Of a DNA stretch of 10,642 nucleotides, positions 1-6,389 are shown piece after piece. How positions within the stretch are numbered: the first letter of the stretch is position 1; each line of letters begins with the position of its first letter. A program made the translations under genes and the position numbers. The stretch is taken from positions 1 through 10,642 of the forward strand of contig JAGBXE010000069.1 of the NCBI GenBank assembly GCA_017629455.1, given 5' to 3'. Under the pieces are notes generated by a model, which was not told the origin of the DNA, ran no database searches, and saw only the letters and a list, made by a program, of their open reading frames with translations. This stretch comes from Kiritimatiellia bacterium. Lineage in GTDB: Bacteria > Verrucomicrobiota > Kiritimatiellia > RFP12 > UBA1067.

Positions 1-2
1 AG

Positions 3-566
3 ATACCGATGATGTTCGATGTTTTAGGTCCCGACTCGCGTCAACCGAAGGAGGATTTTGCTCGCGCTCTTTCATCATATCCCGTTGCAATTTTAGCCGG
101 TGAATATCGTGATTCATCTGTATTTGAAGATGTCCTTGCCGAGTATCAGAAAAATGGTGGTGAGCTTCATCGCATCGGTCCCGAAATGCTTCCGCCTCTT
201 GATAGTGCAGCTCCCTTTGATATATTTTCAGGTAAGCGGCGTTTCCCGAAGGTGGAGAAACTTCTCGCAGACATTACGCGTCGGTATTTCCCATTTGAGG
301 TTGAAGGCAATGTTCTCTACGGAGCTAACCGCACAAAGACTGGTTGGTGGCTGTGGTGTTTTAATAACCGCGGCGTAACAAAATATATTGGCGAAGATGA
401 GTCTATTGATGCGGCTATGTTTTCGCCTATTAAGGTGCGCATTAATTCTGGAGCAGGGCTCTTTGAGAAAACGTCCGAATTAATCGAAGGAAAAGAAATA
501 TCCGTTAAGGGCGGCGCATTTGAAGCTGTCGTTCCCGCGGCAGATCTAAGGGTGTTTTCGCTGTGA
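3..566 (+). CDS. C-terminal part of a probable glycosidase-like protein (5' truncated)
   Basis: The reading frame is open to the left window edge, so the two ATG codons at 9 and 12 are probably internal and the true start lies outside. Residues about 20-55 alternate a hydrophobic strand (VAILAGEY) with a helix and a G-G turn (EYQKNGGEL). This recalls the glutamine-amidotransferase-like domain that precedes the last domain in several beta-galactosidase-type glycoside hydrolases. The last 75 or so residues (GWWLWCFNNRGV, then a pattern ending in PAADLRVFSL) look like a C-terminal beta-sandwich of a carbohydrate-active enzyme. The stop overlaps the start of the next gene by 4 bases (GTGA), which argues for one transcript and coupled translation with the alpha-galactosidase-like enzyme. 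No catalytic residue is visible because that part is missing, so the family assignment is inference. Confidence 0.55.
   Translation: MPMMFDVLGPDSRQPKEDFARALSSYPVAILAGEYRDSSVFEDVLAEYQKNGGELHRIGPEMLPPLDSAAPFDIFSGKRRFPKVEKLLADITRRYFPFEVEGNVLYGANRTKTGWWLWCFNNRGVTKYIGEDESIDAAMFSPIKVRINSGAGLFEKTSELIEGKEISVKGGAFEAVVPAADLRVFSL
548..552 (+). promoter_or_regulatory. Ribosome binding site deciding a GTG start
   Basis: AAGGG lies 10 bases before the GTG at 563. The alternative in-frame ATG at 575 has no purine-rich sequence upstream. Starting at GTG also gives a better signal peptide, with a positive charge before the hydrophobic core. Confidence 0.5.
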
Positions 567-2209
567 AATCGATTATGAAAATTCTAGCAGTTATTTGCTT
601 ATTTGCTTCCACTGTTGCTAATGCGGCGTTTAATTTAACTGATGTACCTTCCAGCGTTTCCATTGAGGGCGAAGGCTTTACAAATTTCTTATCGCACGCA
701 GAAGGTAAGTGGAGTAGTAAAACGTCAAGCGTTGTATTTGCTCCCGATGAAAATGCTGGTGTGCGCATTTTAGTATCATCGCCAGGCGACGCGCTGACGG
801 GAGTACGCGTTGAGTGGAAAGCTTCGTTTGCCCATGAAGCGCTTATGCTTTCAGATGATTGGTGCGGCTTGGGCTGGAAGCGTATAGGCAAGGCGCGTTC
901 AAGCGCATGGTATTTCATGATTGCTGGGCGATATGGTGCTGATGGTTACGGCGTAAAGGTTCGTCCTAATTCGCTAGTTCATTGGACGGTTAGTCCTAGT
1001 AGCGTCGTTTTATATCTCGATGTTTCTGCAGGAGGCGCCGGGGTGCATCTGTCCGGCAGGACGCTTGAGGCGTGTACGCTCGTTTCTCGCCTGGGTAGGA
1101 AGGGCGAAAGTGCATTTGCTTCAGGGCAGGCATTTTGCAGGCAGATGTGCACCGATCCTCGCTTGCCGAAAGAACCTGTTTTCGGATATAACGATTGGTA
1201 CTGCGCGTATGGGGCAAATACGGCGACAAACTTTTTGGCTGATGCCGCGTACGTAGTGTCGGTGACGCGCGGCTTATCAGTTAAGCCGTTCGTAGTGATG
1301 GATGATGGCTGGCAGCCAATGTCGCCGCCGGCAGTTCAGAAGAAAACGGGAAAGTTTGACAGCGGTTGGGGGCCGTGGTTTGCCGCGTCAAGTCAGTTCG
1401 GTATGGAGATGGGCGAGTTTGCTTCGAAGATTGCTGCATTGGGAGCAAAGCCAGGTCTTTGGTATCGGCCTATGCGCGCTTGGGATGATGCGCCAAAAGC
1501 ATGGAAGGTGGAAGGACATCCCGAATCGTTCGATCCTACAGTTCCAGAAGTTATGGCGGAGATTGCTAGCGATATGAAGCGTTTTCGCGAGTGGGGCTTT
1601 AAGCTTGTAAAAATCGATTTCCTCGTTTACGATTTTAACGGGCAGTTTCTCTTCCCTGGCAAAATCGGAGAAAGCGTATTTTCGCAAAAGCGCCTCTGGC
1701 GCGATAGAAGTCGTACGTCGGCCGAGCGGATGCTCGAGCTGTACAAGACATTACGCGAAGCCGCAGGCGATGATATGATTATTATTGGGTGCGGCGCGTT
1801 CGGGCATTTAGCGGCAGGCCTTTTTGAGGTAAATCGTATTGGGTTTGATACGAGCGGTAAGAATTGGCGGCAGACTGCCGAAAATGGTCCTCATTCGTTA
1901 GCTATGCGCTCAATTCAACACGGCACTTTTTACTGCATTGATGCCGACTGTGTAGGGCTTGCTTCGGCGGGGGCTATCGCATGGGAGAAGAATAGCCAGT
2001 GGCTAGATTTGCTTTCGCGTTCGCATACGGCATGCTTTCTTTCGTGGAGCCGCGCATTAGCTACACCCGAGATATGCGCTGCTTTTGCCGCAGCGTTCAA
2101 CGCATCAGCTAACGGTGGAGATGTAGCCGAGCCTTTAGATTGGTTTAAAGAGCGCTCGCCTCGCAGCTGGCGTTTTTCAAATGGCGAAGTGGCTAATTAC
2201 AATTGGTAA
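563..2209 (+). CDS. Secreted GH36/clan-D alpha-galactosidase-like glycoside hydrolase
   Basis: A predicted retaining glycosidase of 548 residues that probably removes alpha-linked galactose from oligosaccharides or glycans. It starts with a signal peptide (residues 1 to about 21, ending ANA before AFN), so it should act outside the cytoplasm. The (beta/alpha)8 core shows clan GH-D marks. VMDDGWQ at 245-251 is the strand with the paired aspartates. KIDFL at 350-354 carries the likely nucleophile D352. RIGFDTS at 425-431 carries the likely acid/base D429. An FGYNDWY segment near the start of the barrel fits the same family. It is shorter than typical GH36 enzymes (about 700 residues), and the protein ends soon after the barrel without an obvious C-terminal sandwich. 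The start overlaps the previous stop (GTGA), so co-expression is likely. Raffinose-synthase-like or GH27-like activity is possible, because the substrate cannot be read from the sequence. Confidence 0.8.
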   Translation: MKSIMKILAVICLFASTVANAAFNLTDVPSSVSIEGEGFTNFLSHAEGKWSSKTSSVVFAPDENAGVRILVSSPGDALTGVRVEWKASFAHEALMLSDDWCGLGWKRIGKARSSAWYFMIAGRYGADGYGVKVRPNSLVHWTVSPSSVVLYLDVSAGGAGVHLSGRTLEACTLVSRLGRKGESAFASGQAFCRQMCTDPRLPKEPVFGYNDWYCAYGANTATNFLADAAYVVSVTRGLSVKPFVVMDDGWQPMSPPAVQKKTGKFDSGWGPWFAASSQFGMEMGEFASKIAALGAKPGLWYRPMRAWDDAPKAWKVEGHPESFDPTVPEVMAEIASDMKRFREWGFKLVKIDFLVYDFNGQFLFPGKIGESVFSQKRLWRDRSRTSAERMLELYKTLREAAGDDMIIIGCGAFGHLAAGLFEVNRIGFDTSGKNWRQTAENGPHSLAMRSIQHGTFYCIDADCVGLASAGAIAWEKNSQWLDLLSRSHTACFLSWSRALATPEICAAFAAAFNASANGGDVAEPLDWFKERSPRSWRFSNGEVANYNW

Positions 2210-2262
2210 GCGCATTGCTCTTCTATTGGTGCTCCCGAAACATTACGTAGGAGCCTGCGCTA

Positions 2263-2292
2263 TTGACATGGCAAATCACGATATGGTATAAT
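2263..2292 (+). promoter_or_regulatory. Consensus sigma70 promoter for the tRNA-Pro transcript
   Basis: TTGACA at 2263-2268 and TATAAT at 2287-2292 are both perfect matches, separated by 18 bp, with TGG directly before the -10 box (extended -10). Transcription should begin near 2299, about 78 bases before the tRNA. Such strength fits a stable-RNA gene. It lies in the gap after the glycosidase gene and points to the tRNA. Confidence 0.85.
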
Positions 2293-2298
2293 TGAAAC

Positions 2299-2376
2299 TC
2301 CTAACTTGAATAGGCTTTACTTGTCTGCAACCCCAATGTAGGCTGATAAATTAGGGGCCTAGAAGTTAGTTGCAAT
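2299..2376 (+). ncRNA. Structured 5' leader of the tRNA-Pro transcript
   Basis: The leader can fold from almost its first base. CTAACTT (2301-2307) pairs with AAGTTAG (2363-2369), TAGGC (2311-2315) with GCCTA (2357-2361), and CCCAAT (2332-2337) with ATTaGGG (2350-2356, one bulged A). Alternatively TGCAA (2326-2330) can pair with TTGCA (2370-2374) beside the outer stem, which has an H-type pseudoknot geometry. TAGGCT occurs twice (2311 and 2339), so the middle stem has a second possible partner. It may be only a precursor segment removed by RNase P, or it may be a separate small RNA. The pairings are read directly from the sequence, but a function is not shown. Confidence 0.4.
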
Positions 2377-2453
2377 CGGACCGTAGCGCAGCCTGGTAGC
2401 GCGTTTGCTTGGGGTGCAAAAGGTCTCGGGTTCAAATCCCGACGGTCCGACCA
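2377..2453 (+). tRNA. tRNA-Pro (anticodon GGG)
   Basis: A full cloverleaf can be drawn. The acceptor is CGGACCG/CGGTCCG (2377-2383 with 2443-2449). The D stem is GCGC/GCGC (2386-2389 with 2399-2402). The anticodon stem is TTTGC/GCAAA (2404-2408 with 2416-2420), with a TTGGGGT loop that places anticodon GGG at 2411-2413. The T stem is TCGGG/CCCGA (2426-2430 with 2438-2442), with loop TTCAAAT. The discriminator is A2450 and the CCA end is encoded (2451-2453). The C1-G72 first pair with A73 and a G35/G36 anticodon are the known identity elements of bacterial tRNA-Pro. It reads CCC and CCU codons. Confidence 0.97.
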
Positions 2454-2492
2454 TTTAACCCCCATCACTCACTCTTCCCTTTTCCTTCTTTC
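2450..2492 (+). terminator. G-free C-rich tract, candidate Rho utilisation (rut) site
   Basis: There is no G in these 43 bases. About 19 are C and most of the rest T, immediately after the tRNA 3' end. A long unstructured C-over-G stretch is what Rho binds on nascent RNA. No strong intrinsic terminator with a U-run follows the tRNA; only a 4-bp ATGG/CCAT hairpin before a T-rich run at 2512-2522 was seen. Rho-dependent release of this transcript is therefore a reasonable inference. Confidence 0.4.
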
Positions 2493-2530
2493 GCAGGATA
2501 TGGCTTGCCATTTTTCTTGTTCTCCTGCGA
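2491..2530 (+). repeat. Inverted repeat / hairpin A downstream of tRNA-Pro
   Basis: TCGCAGGA (2491-2498) is the perfect reverse complement of TCCTGCGA (2523-2530). The 24-base interior holds a small ATGG/CCAT hairpin followed by T-rich sequence. It may protect the processed 3' end or pause polymerase before Rho acts. Confidence 0.5.
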
Positions 2531-2532
2531 TG

Positions 2533-2561
2533 TATTTCGCCCAACGGCATTGGGCGAAATA
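2533..2561. repeat. Perfect 12-bp inverted repeat / hairpin B, possible operator
   Basis: The sequence TATTTCGCCCAA, a CGGCA loop, then its exact complement begins 2 bases after hairpin A. There is no U-run, so it is a poor intrinsic terminator. Its arm GGGCGAA recurs at 2611-2617, overlapping the expected transcription start of the patatin gene. The element could therefore be a protein-binding site for that promoter rather than an RNA signal. Confidence 0.55.
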
Positions 2562-2598
2562 TGCACCACGCCGCCGCTTCGTCCGTAAAAATAGGAAA

Positions 2599-2607
2599 TG
2601 ATATAAT
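2599..2607 (+). promoter_or_regulatory. Extended -10 promoter for the patatin-like gene
   Basis: TGATATAAT is a full extended -10 (TGnTATAAT). No good -35 is visible; the nearest at proper distance is a poor TTCGTC-like hexamer near 2578. A start near 2613 gives a leader of about 23 bases with AAGGG at 2625-2629, six bases before the GTG at 2636. Confidence 0.6.
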
Positions 2608-2635
2608 GTCGGGCGAATGGTGAAAAGGGCAATGT

Positions 2636-3538
2636 GTGCGGAATTCTATGATTACAAGTGATACGAAGAATGATGCGGGTATGAAAATAGGCCTTGTTCT
2701 AGAGGGCGGGGCGATGCGCGGCCTTTTTACAGCTGGAATACTTGATGTTTTTATGGAACACCGCATAAAGTATGATGGTCTTATCGGTGTGTCAGCAGGG
2801 GCGTGTTTCGGGTGTAATTATAAAAGCTCTCAGATCGGGCGCGTTTTGCGGTACAATAAGCGCTTCGCTCGCGATTCCCGGTATTGCTCATGGAAGTCGC
2901 TTCTTACGACGGGTGATCTCTTCGGGGCGCAATTCTGCTATCGCGATTTGCCGAACAAGCTTGATATCTTTGATACAAAAGCTTTTGAGGCAAATCCAAT
3001 GGAATTTCATTTAGTCGCAACAGATGCTTTAACGGGGCGCCCAGTCTATAAGAAACTCGATAAGGCTGATAACGATACTCTCGACTGGATACGCGCCAGC
3101 GCATCAATGCCAATTGTTTCTAGACCCATGCGAATAGGGGAAGGCATATACCTTGATGGGGGTCTATCCGACGGCATACCTCTAAAGTATTTCGAGTCGA
3201 TCGGGTATCAGAAAAACGTTGTCATCACGACACGTCCCAAAGGATACCGTAAATTTCCCAGAAAGAGCATAGGTTTAGCAAAGCCGTTTCTCCGAAAGTT
3301 TCCAGCCGTATACAAAGCCCTTAAAACGCGTCACATTTGGTACAATGAAACGCTAGACTACATCAGCGAGCGAGTTGAAGCGGGCGCGGCAATATTAATT
3401 TCACCAGATGAGCCGCTGGAAATTTCGCGCGTGTGCCATGATCGCGATGTAATGCAGCGAGTTTATGATTTAGGGCGCAAGGCAGCAGAGCGGCGGATCG
3501 ATGAAATTAAGAGCCGTATGTTTTGCAAAATAGGGTAA
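2636..3538 (+). CDS. Patatin-like phospholipase / acyl hydrolase (YjjU type)
   Basis: A 300-residue cytoplasmic-looking serine hydrolase of the patatin family, which cleaves acyl groups from lipids with a Ser-Asp dyad. The oxyanion-hole motif is GGAMRG at 24-29, the nucleophile elbow is GVSAG at 51-55 with S53, and the second catalytic residue is D174 in the DGG motif 174-176. The remainder (the VATDALTG and ASASMP segments, and a basic helical C-terminus) matches the single-domain bacterial type of about 280-300 residues. GTG at 2636 is chosen because AAGGG lies six bases upstream. ATG at 2648 or 2681 is also possible, and the 2681 start would begin directly at MKIGLVLEGG. The gene has its own promoter and stands alone, convergent with the rho operon. 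The physiological substrate is unknown. Confidence 0.9.
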   Translation: MRNSMITSDTKNDAGMKIGLVLEGGAMRGLFTAGILDVFMEHRIKYDGLIGVSAGACFGCNYKSSQIGRVLRYNKRFARDSRYCSWKSLLTTGDLFGAQFCYRDLPNKLDIFDTKAFEANPMEFHLVATDALTGRPVYKKLDKADNDTLDWIRASASMPIVSRPMRIGEGIYLDGGLSDGIPLKYFESIGYQKNVVITTRPKGYRKFPRKSIGLAKPFLRKFPAVYKALKTRHIWYNETLDYISERVEAGAAILISPDEPLEISRVCHDRDVMQRVYDLGRKAAERRIDEIKSRMFCKIG

Positions 3539-3559
3539 TACATCTCTGCTAGAAAAATC

Positions 3560-3594
3560 ATTAAGCCGCCGTTGCAGGCAACGAGCGGCCTAAT
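3560..3594 (-). terminator. Intrinsic terminator of the rho operon
   Basis: GCCGC-CGTTG (3565-3574) pairs with CAACG-A-GCGGC (3579-3589) around a CAGG loop with one bulged A, and ATTA/TAAT extends the base. On the minus strand the hairpin is followed by a run of five T (complement of 3553-3557). It lies about 30 bases beyond the rho stop. On the plus strand an A-run follows and T-rich sequence comes only later, so it may help the patatin transcript less. It is the only clear barrier between the convergent units. Confidence 0.65.
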
Positions 3595-3624
3595 AAAAAA
3601 CGTAGTTTTATTTAACGATTGCGT

Positions 3625-5181
3625 TTAGATCTTTGATGCAGGATTGAATGCCATTAAAAATTCGGGTTTCGATTTCGTTTTTTTCAACGAATTTAGAACC
3701 GATTTCATGGCCGATTCGTTTCCTGCATTGGCGAGGATGCGGCGCATTGCCCAAGTCTTTTCGAGCTCCATCGGGTCGAGAAGAAGATCTTCTTTTCTCG
3801 TGCCGGATTTCTCAATGTCGATAGCGGGGAAAATGCGCTTGTCGGCAAGGCTGCGGTCGAGAAGAATTTCCATATTGCCCGTGCCCTTAAATTCTTCGAA
3901 AATGACTTCGTCCATGCGAGAGCCAGTATCGATGAGGCCGGTTGCGATAATGGTGAGCGAGCCACCGCCTTCAATATTGCGTGCCGCTCCAAAGAAGCGC
4001 TTCGGGCGGTGCATAGCAAGCGCATCAACGCCGCCAGTAAGAATCTTGCCGGAGTGCGGCTGGACGGTATTGTAGGCTCTGGCCATGCGGGTAAGAGAGT
4101 CCATCAGAATGATGACATCGCGCCCGTTTTCGACCTGGCGCTTCGACATTTCAAGAACCATCTCCGTCACATTAACATGGCGCTGCGGCTCTTCGTCAAA
4201 TGTTGACGAAAGGACCATAGCTTTCGTATTGCGCTGCATGTCTGTAACTTCTTCAGGGCGTTCGTCGATAAGAAGAATTATCAAGATTGCCTCGGGGTGG
4301 TTGGCGGAAATGGCATTTGCCATTTTCTGTAGAAGTACAGTCTTTCCAACGCGCGGAGGAGCAATGATCATTCCGCGCTGACCGAAACCGATAGGGGTAA
4401 AAAGGTCGACTACGCGCGTGGAAAATTCGTTTGCTTCCGTTTCGAGAATGATTCGGCGCGTGGGGAATGTAGCTGTAAGGTTTTCAAAATGAATGACGCG
4501 AGCAGCTACCGATGGTTCCTTGCCATTAACGGCGATTACATTGCCGAGGCAGAAGAAGCGGTCTTTGTCACGCGGGTCGCGAATTGGCCCTTCAACAATA
4601 TCGCCAGTCCTGAGAGCATGGCGGCGAATCTGCTGCTGAGTGACGAAAACGTCCTCAGGGCAGGCAAGGAAGTTGTTCTTTGACGATCTTAAAAAGCCGT
4701 GACCTTCGCGGACGATCTCAAGGCAGCCGCTTGCGCGTACAGCGCCTCCCTGTGCGATGTAGCGGCGAATAGCTGCGAAGATAAGTTCATGCTTGCGGTA
4801 GGAGCCAAGTTCTTCTGGGTCGGCACCAGGCATCATGCGCTCAACGACTACGGGCGCGGGCCACGTTTGAATATCGGCAAGGCGGTATTCGGGCAAGTCA
4901 GGGTTGCGGTTCGGGTTTGCCGCCGCTTCCGGCTCGGCGGCTGCAGGCTCGGAAGGAAGAGGCGCGTTCAGAAGGGGATTTACAGATTCTTCGCCGTTGG
5001 CGCCGCGTATCGGGGAGTGGTTCGGCTTTTGCCCCTGAGGGCGGTTGAAATTTTTACCCCCGTTGCGAACGCGGTGGAATTTGTGCTTGTTGGGCTGGGC
5101 GGCGGGAGCTTCCTGATGCTGTTTGCTGGGGGCGTTGCCTTTATTTACAGCTCCTGCGAAAACATCGTATTCTTCTGCCAT
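3625..5181 (-). CDS. rho: Transcription termination factor Rho with long disordered N-terminus
   Basis: An ATP-driven hexameric RNA helicase that releases transcripts. Residues about 100-150 form the N-terminal helical subdomain. GHGFLRS (161-167) and the following VTQQQIRR segment form the RNA-binding cold-shock-like domain. The ATPase core has Walker A APPRVGKT (274-281), LLIDERPEEVT with the likely catalytic glutamate E307, Walker B ending at D361, the HSGKILTGG loop and FFGAARN. The length is 518 residues, against about 420 in E. coli. The extra hundred residues at the N-terminus are rich in N, P, Q, G and A with scattered K/R, so probably disordered and RNA-binding. Such insertions occur in other phyla. 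It starts 15 bases after coaE with only a distant AAAGG upstream, and is the last gene of the minus-strand operon before a hairpin terminator. Confidence 0.97.
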   Translation of the reverse strand: MAEEYDVFAGAVNKGNAPSKQHQEAPAAQPNKHKFHRVRNGGKNFNRPQGQKPNHSPIRGANGEESVNPLLNAPLPSEPAAAEPEAAANPNRNPDLPEYRLADIQTWPAPVVVERMMPGADPEELGSYRKHELIFAAIRRYIAQGGAVRASGCLEIVREGHGFLRSSKNNFLACPEDVFVTQQQIRRHALRTGDIVEGPIRDPRDKDRFFCLGNVIAVNGKEPSVAARVIHFENLTATFPTRRIILETEANEFSTRVVDLFTPIGFGQRGMIIAPPRVGKTVLLQKMANAISANHPEAILIILLIDERPEEVTDMQRNTKAMVLSSTFDEEPQRHVNVTEMVLEMSKRQVENGRDVIILMDSLTRMARAYNTVQPHSGKILTGGVDALAMHRPKRFFGAARNIEGGGSLTIIATGLIDTGSRMDEVIFEEFKGTGNMEILLDRSLADKRIFPAIDIEKSGTRKEDLLLDPMELEKTWAMRRILANAGNESAMKSVLNSLKKTKSKPEFLMAFNPASKI

Positions 5182-5196
5182 AGTTAAGGGATACCT

Positions 5197-5730
5197 TTAG
5201 ATTGCTTTTTTAAGCCATTCGATGAATTTAACCACTTGCTTAGTCAACTCTTCGGCAGAGCCGTTATTGTTGATTACGTAGTGGGACTTTGCGGCCTTTT
5301 CTTCGACTGGCAGCTGAGCTGCAAGCCGCGCATCGGCCTCTTCACGCGTGTAACCACGCTTTTCAACCAGACGAGCGATTTGTAACGACTTGTCTGACCG
5401 AACGGTGCATATTATATCATATTCTGCGTCCCAGTGTGTTTCGAAAAGTAACGGTATTATAGCAATACGGATACTTTCCTCTTTGGATGAAGAAAGAAAT
5501 TCGTCTATTCTACTTTTCACCAATGGGTGCAATCGGCTTTCTAGGGCGCGGCGTTTTTCGGGATCTGCGAATACTTCCGCGGCGATGCGGCGCCTTTCGT
5601 CAGGGTCCGGCAAAATCTCGTGGACGATGTCGTCAGCATCGATCGTTTCAATTCCTTTATCAGCGAGAATTTTCGCCACGAGCGATTTGCCGCAGGCTAT
5701 CCCGCCCGTCAGTGCAATGCGTTGTATCAT
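5197..5730 (-). CDS. coaE: Dephospho-CoA kinase, short form
   Basis: It phosphorylates the 3'-hydroxyl of dephospho-CoA with ATP, the last step of coenzyme A synthesis. The P-loop GGIACGKS is at 9-16, followed by DADDIVHEIL (31-40), the HPLV substrate segment (68-71), PLLFE (93-97) and the C-terminal VINNNG (152-157). At 177 residues it is shorter than the usual 200. Compared from memory with E. coli CoaE, about 20 residues are missing between the DAD helix and the VFADPE segment, the part that normally contains the FG and dG turns of the CoA/lid domain. All nucleotide-binding residues are present, so it is probably active. ATGA overlap with rnhB (5727-5730) implies coupled translation. An extended -10 box lies 6 bases before the ATG. 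Confidence 0.93.
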   Translation of the reverse strand: MIQRIALTGGIACGKSLVAKILADKGIETIDADDIVHEILPDPDERRRIAAEVFADPEKRRALESRLHPLVKSRIDEFLSSSKEESIRIAIIPLLFETHWDAEYDIICTVRSDKSLQIARLVEKRGYTREEADARLAAQLPVEEKAAKSHYVINNNGSAEELTKQVVKFIEWLKKAI

Positions 5731-6386
5731 GGGTGTATTATATCAAAGAGAGGTAGCGTAGATTGCGCTACAGGTGCAAATGAGCGCCTATGCTCGGGGC
5801 AAGGACCTAGCTTTGCTAGGGCGCTAAAGTGCTGCGCTGTTGGGTAGCCTTTGTGTTTTGCAAACCCATAGCCAGGATAAAGCTTTTCAAGGCGCATGCA
5901 ATCCTCATCTCGCGCTGTTTTGGCGAGAATTGAGGCTGCCGCAATTAAGAGCGACTTTGCATCGCCCTTAACAACATTCATTGCGTTCGGCAAGGTGCTA
6001 ACTGCAAGCCCATCAACTAAGATATTCATATTTTGGGCTGTAAGATTGAGCGCTTTAGCTACGGTATCTGCCGCGCGCTTCATCGCCAGATGAGTAGCGC
6101 GCAGTATGTTTATCTCGTCGATTTCTTTTGGTGAAGCGCTTGCTACCGCCCATATGCAGCCGTTCGTTGCTTTTATTGTTTCAGCAAGTAAATCGCGGCG
6201 GCGCGCAGTGAGTTTTTTCGAGTCGTTAATGCCGCGCCATTCTCCGGTAAGGAGTTCTGATGCAAGCTTAATCGGCACATATACAGCTGCCGCGTAAACT
6301 CCTCCAGCTAAAGGTCCGCGCCCGGCTTCGTCAATTCCTACAACAGGATCACCGAGCGATGCTTCGAGATCGATGTCGACTGCCAT
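5727..6386 (-). CDS. rnhB: Ribonuclease HII
   Basis: It cleaves the RNA strand of RNA-DNA hybrids and single ribonucleotides in DNA, using two metal ions. The acidic set is complete: D19 and E20 in GIDEAGRG (17-24), D125 in LVDG, and D142 in KGD (140-142). The INDSKKLT motif (53-60) and the AASILAKTARD segment (150-160) are typical, as is GYGFAKHKGY near the C-terminus. The length of 219 residues is normal. The start is ATG at 6386, three bases after the preceding stop, and the stop overlaps the coaE start by ATGA. Confidence 0.96.
   Translation of the reverse strand: MAVDIDLEASLGDPVVGIDEAGRGPLAGGVYAAAVYVPIKLASELLTGEWRGINDSKKLTARRRDLLAETIKATNGCIWAVASASPKEIDEINILRATHLAMKRAADTVAKALNLTAQNMNILVDGLAVSTLPNAMNVVKGDAKSLLIAAASILAKTARDEDCMRLEKLYPGYGFAKHKGYPTAQHFSALAKLGPCPEHRRSFAPVAQSTLPLFDIIHP
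5737..5745 (-). promoter_or_regulatory. Candidate extended -10 promoter directly before coaE
   Basis: On the minus strand TGATATAAT is followed by six bases and then the coaE ATG, so a transcript would start at or beside the A of the ATG (leaderless). No -35 is recognisable. It lies inside the end of rnhB, so it could also be a chance occurrence. Confidence 0.3.
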
Positions 6387-6389
6387 AAT

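Noticed and set aside
2210..2260. Possible terminator after the glycosidase gene (GCGCA...TGCGC and GCTCC...GGAGC)
   Set aside because: The stems are short, separated by a 14-base loop and an uneven internal loop, and no U-run follows; the next element is the -35 box.
2299..2376. T-box riboswitch upstream of the tRNA
   Set aside because: The leader is too short and lacks the TGGNACCGCG-type antiterminator sequence, and T-boxes control protein genes rather than tRNAs.
2377..2453. tRNA-Pro as an integration site for a mobile element
   Set aside because: No repeat of the tRNA 3' end and no integrase or phage gene is seen in the window.
2455..2766. Minus-strand open frame of 103 codons covering the tRNA 3' flank and patatin start
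   Set aside because: It crosses two hairpins, the patatin promoter and the patatin N-terminus, and has no family resemblance or ribosome site.
4699..5187. Open plus-strand frame of 162 codons opposite the rho N-terminus
   Set aside because: It lies wholly antisense to the well supported rho gene. Its composition mirrors the biased rho codons and shows no recognisable motif.
5411..5464. Two more TGnTATAAT matches on the minus strand inside coaE, possible rho promoter
   Set aside because: They lie in AT-rich codons within coaE more than 200 bases from rho, have no -35 box, and about this many TATAAT hexamers are expected by chance in a window this size.
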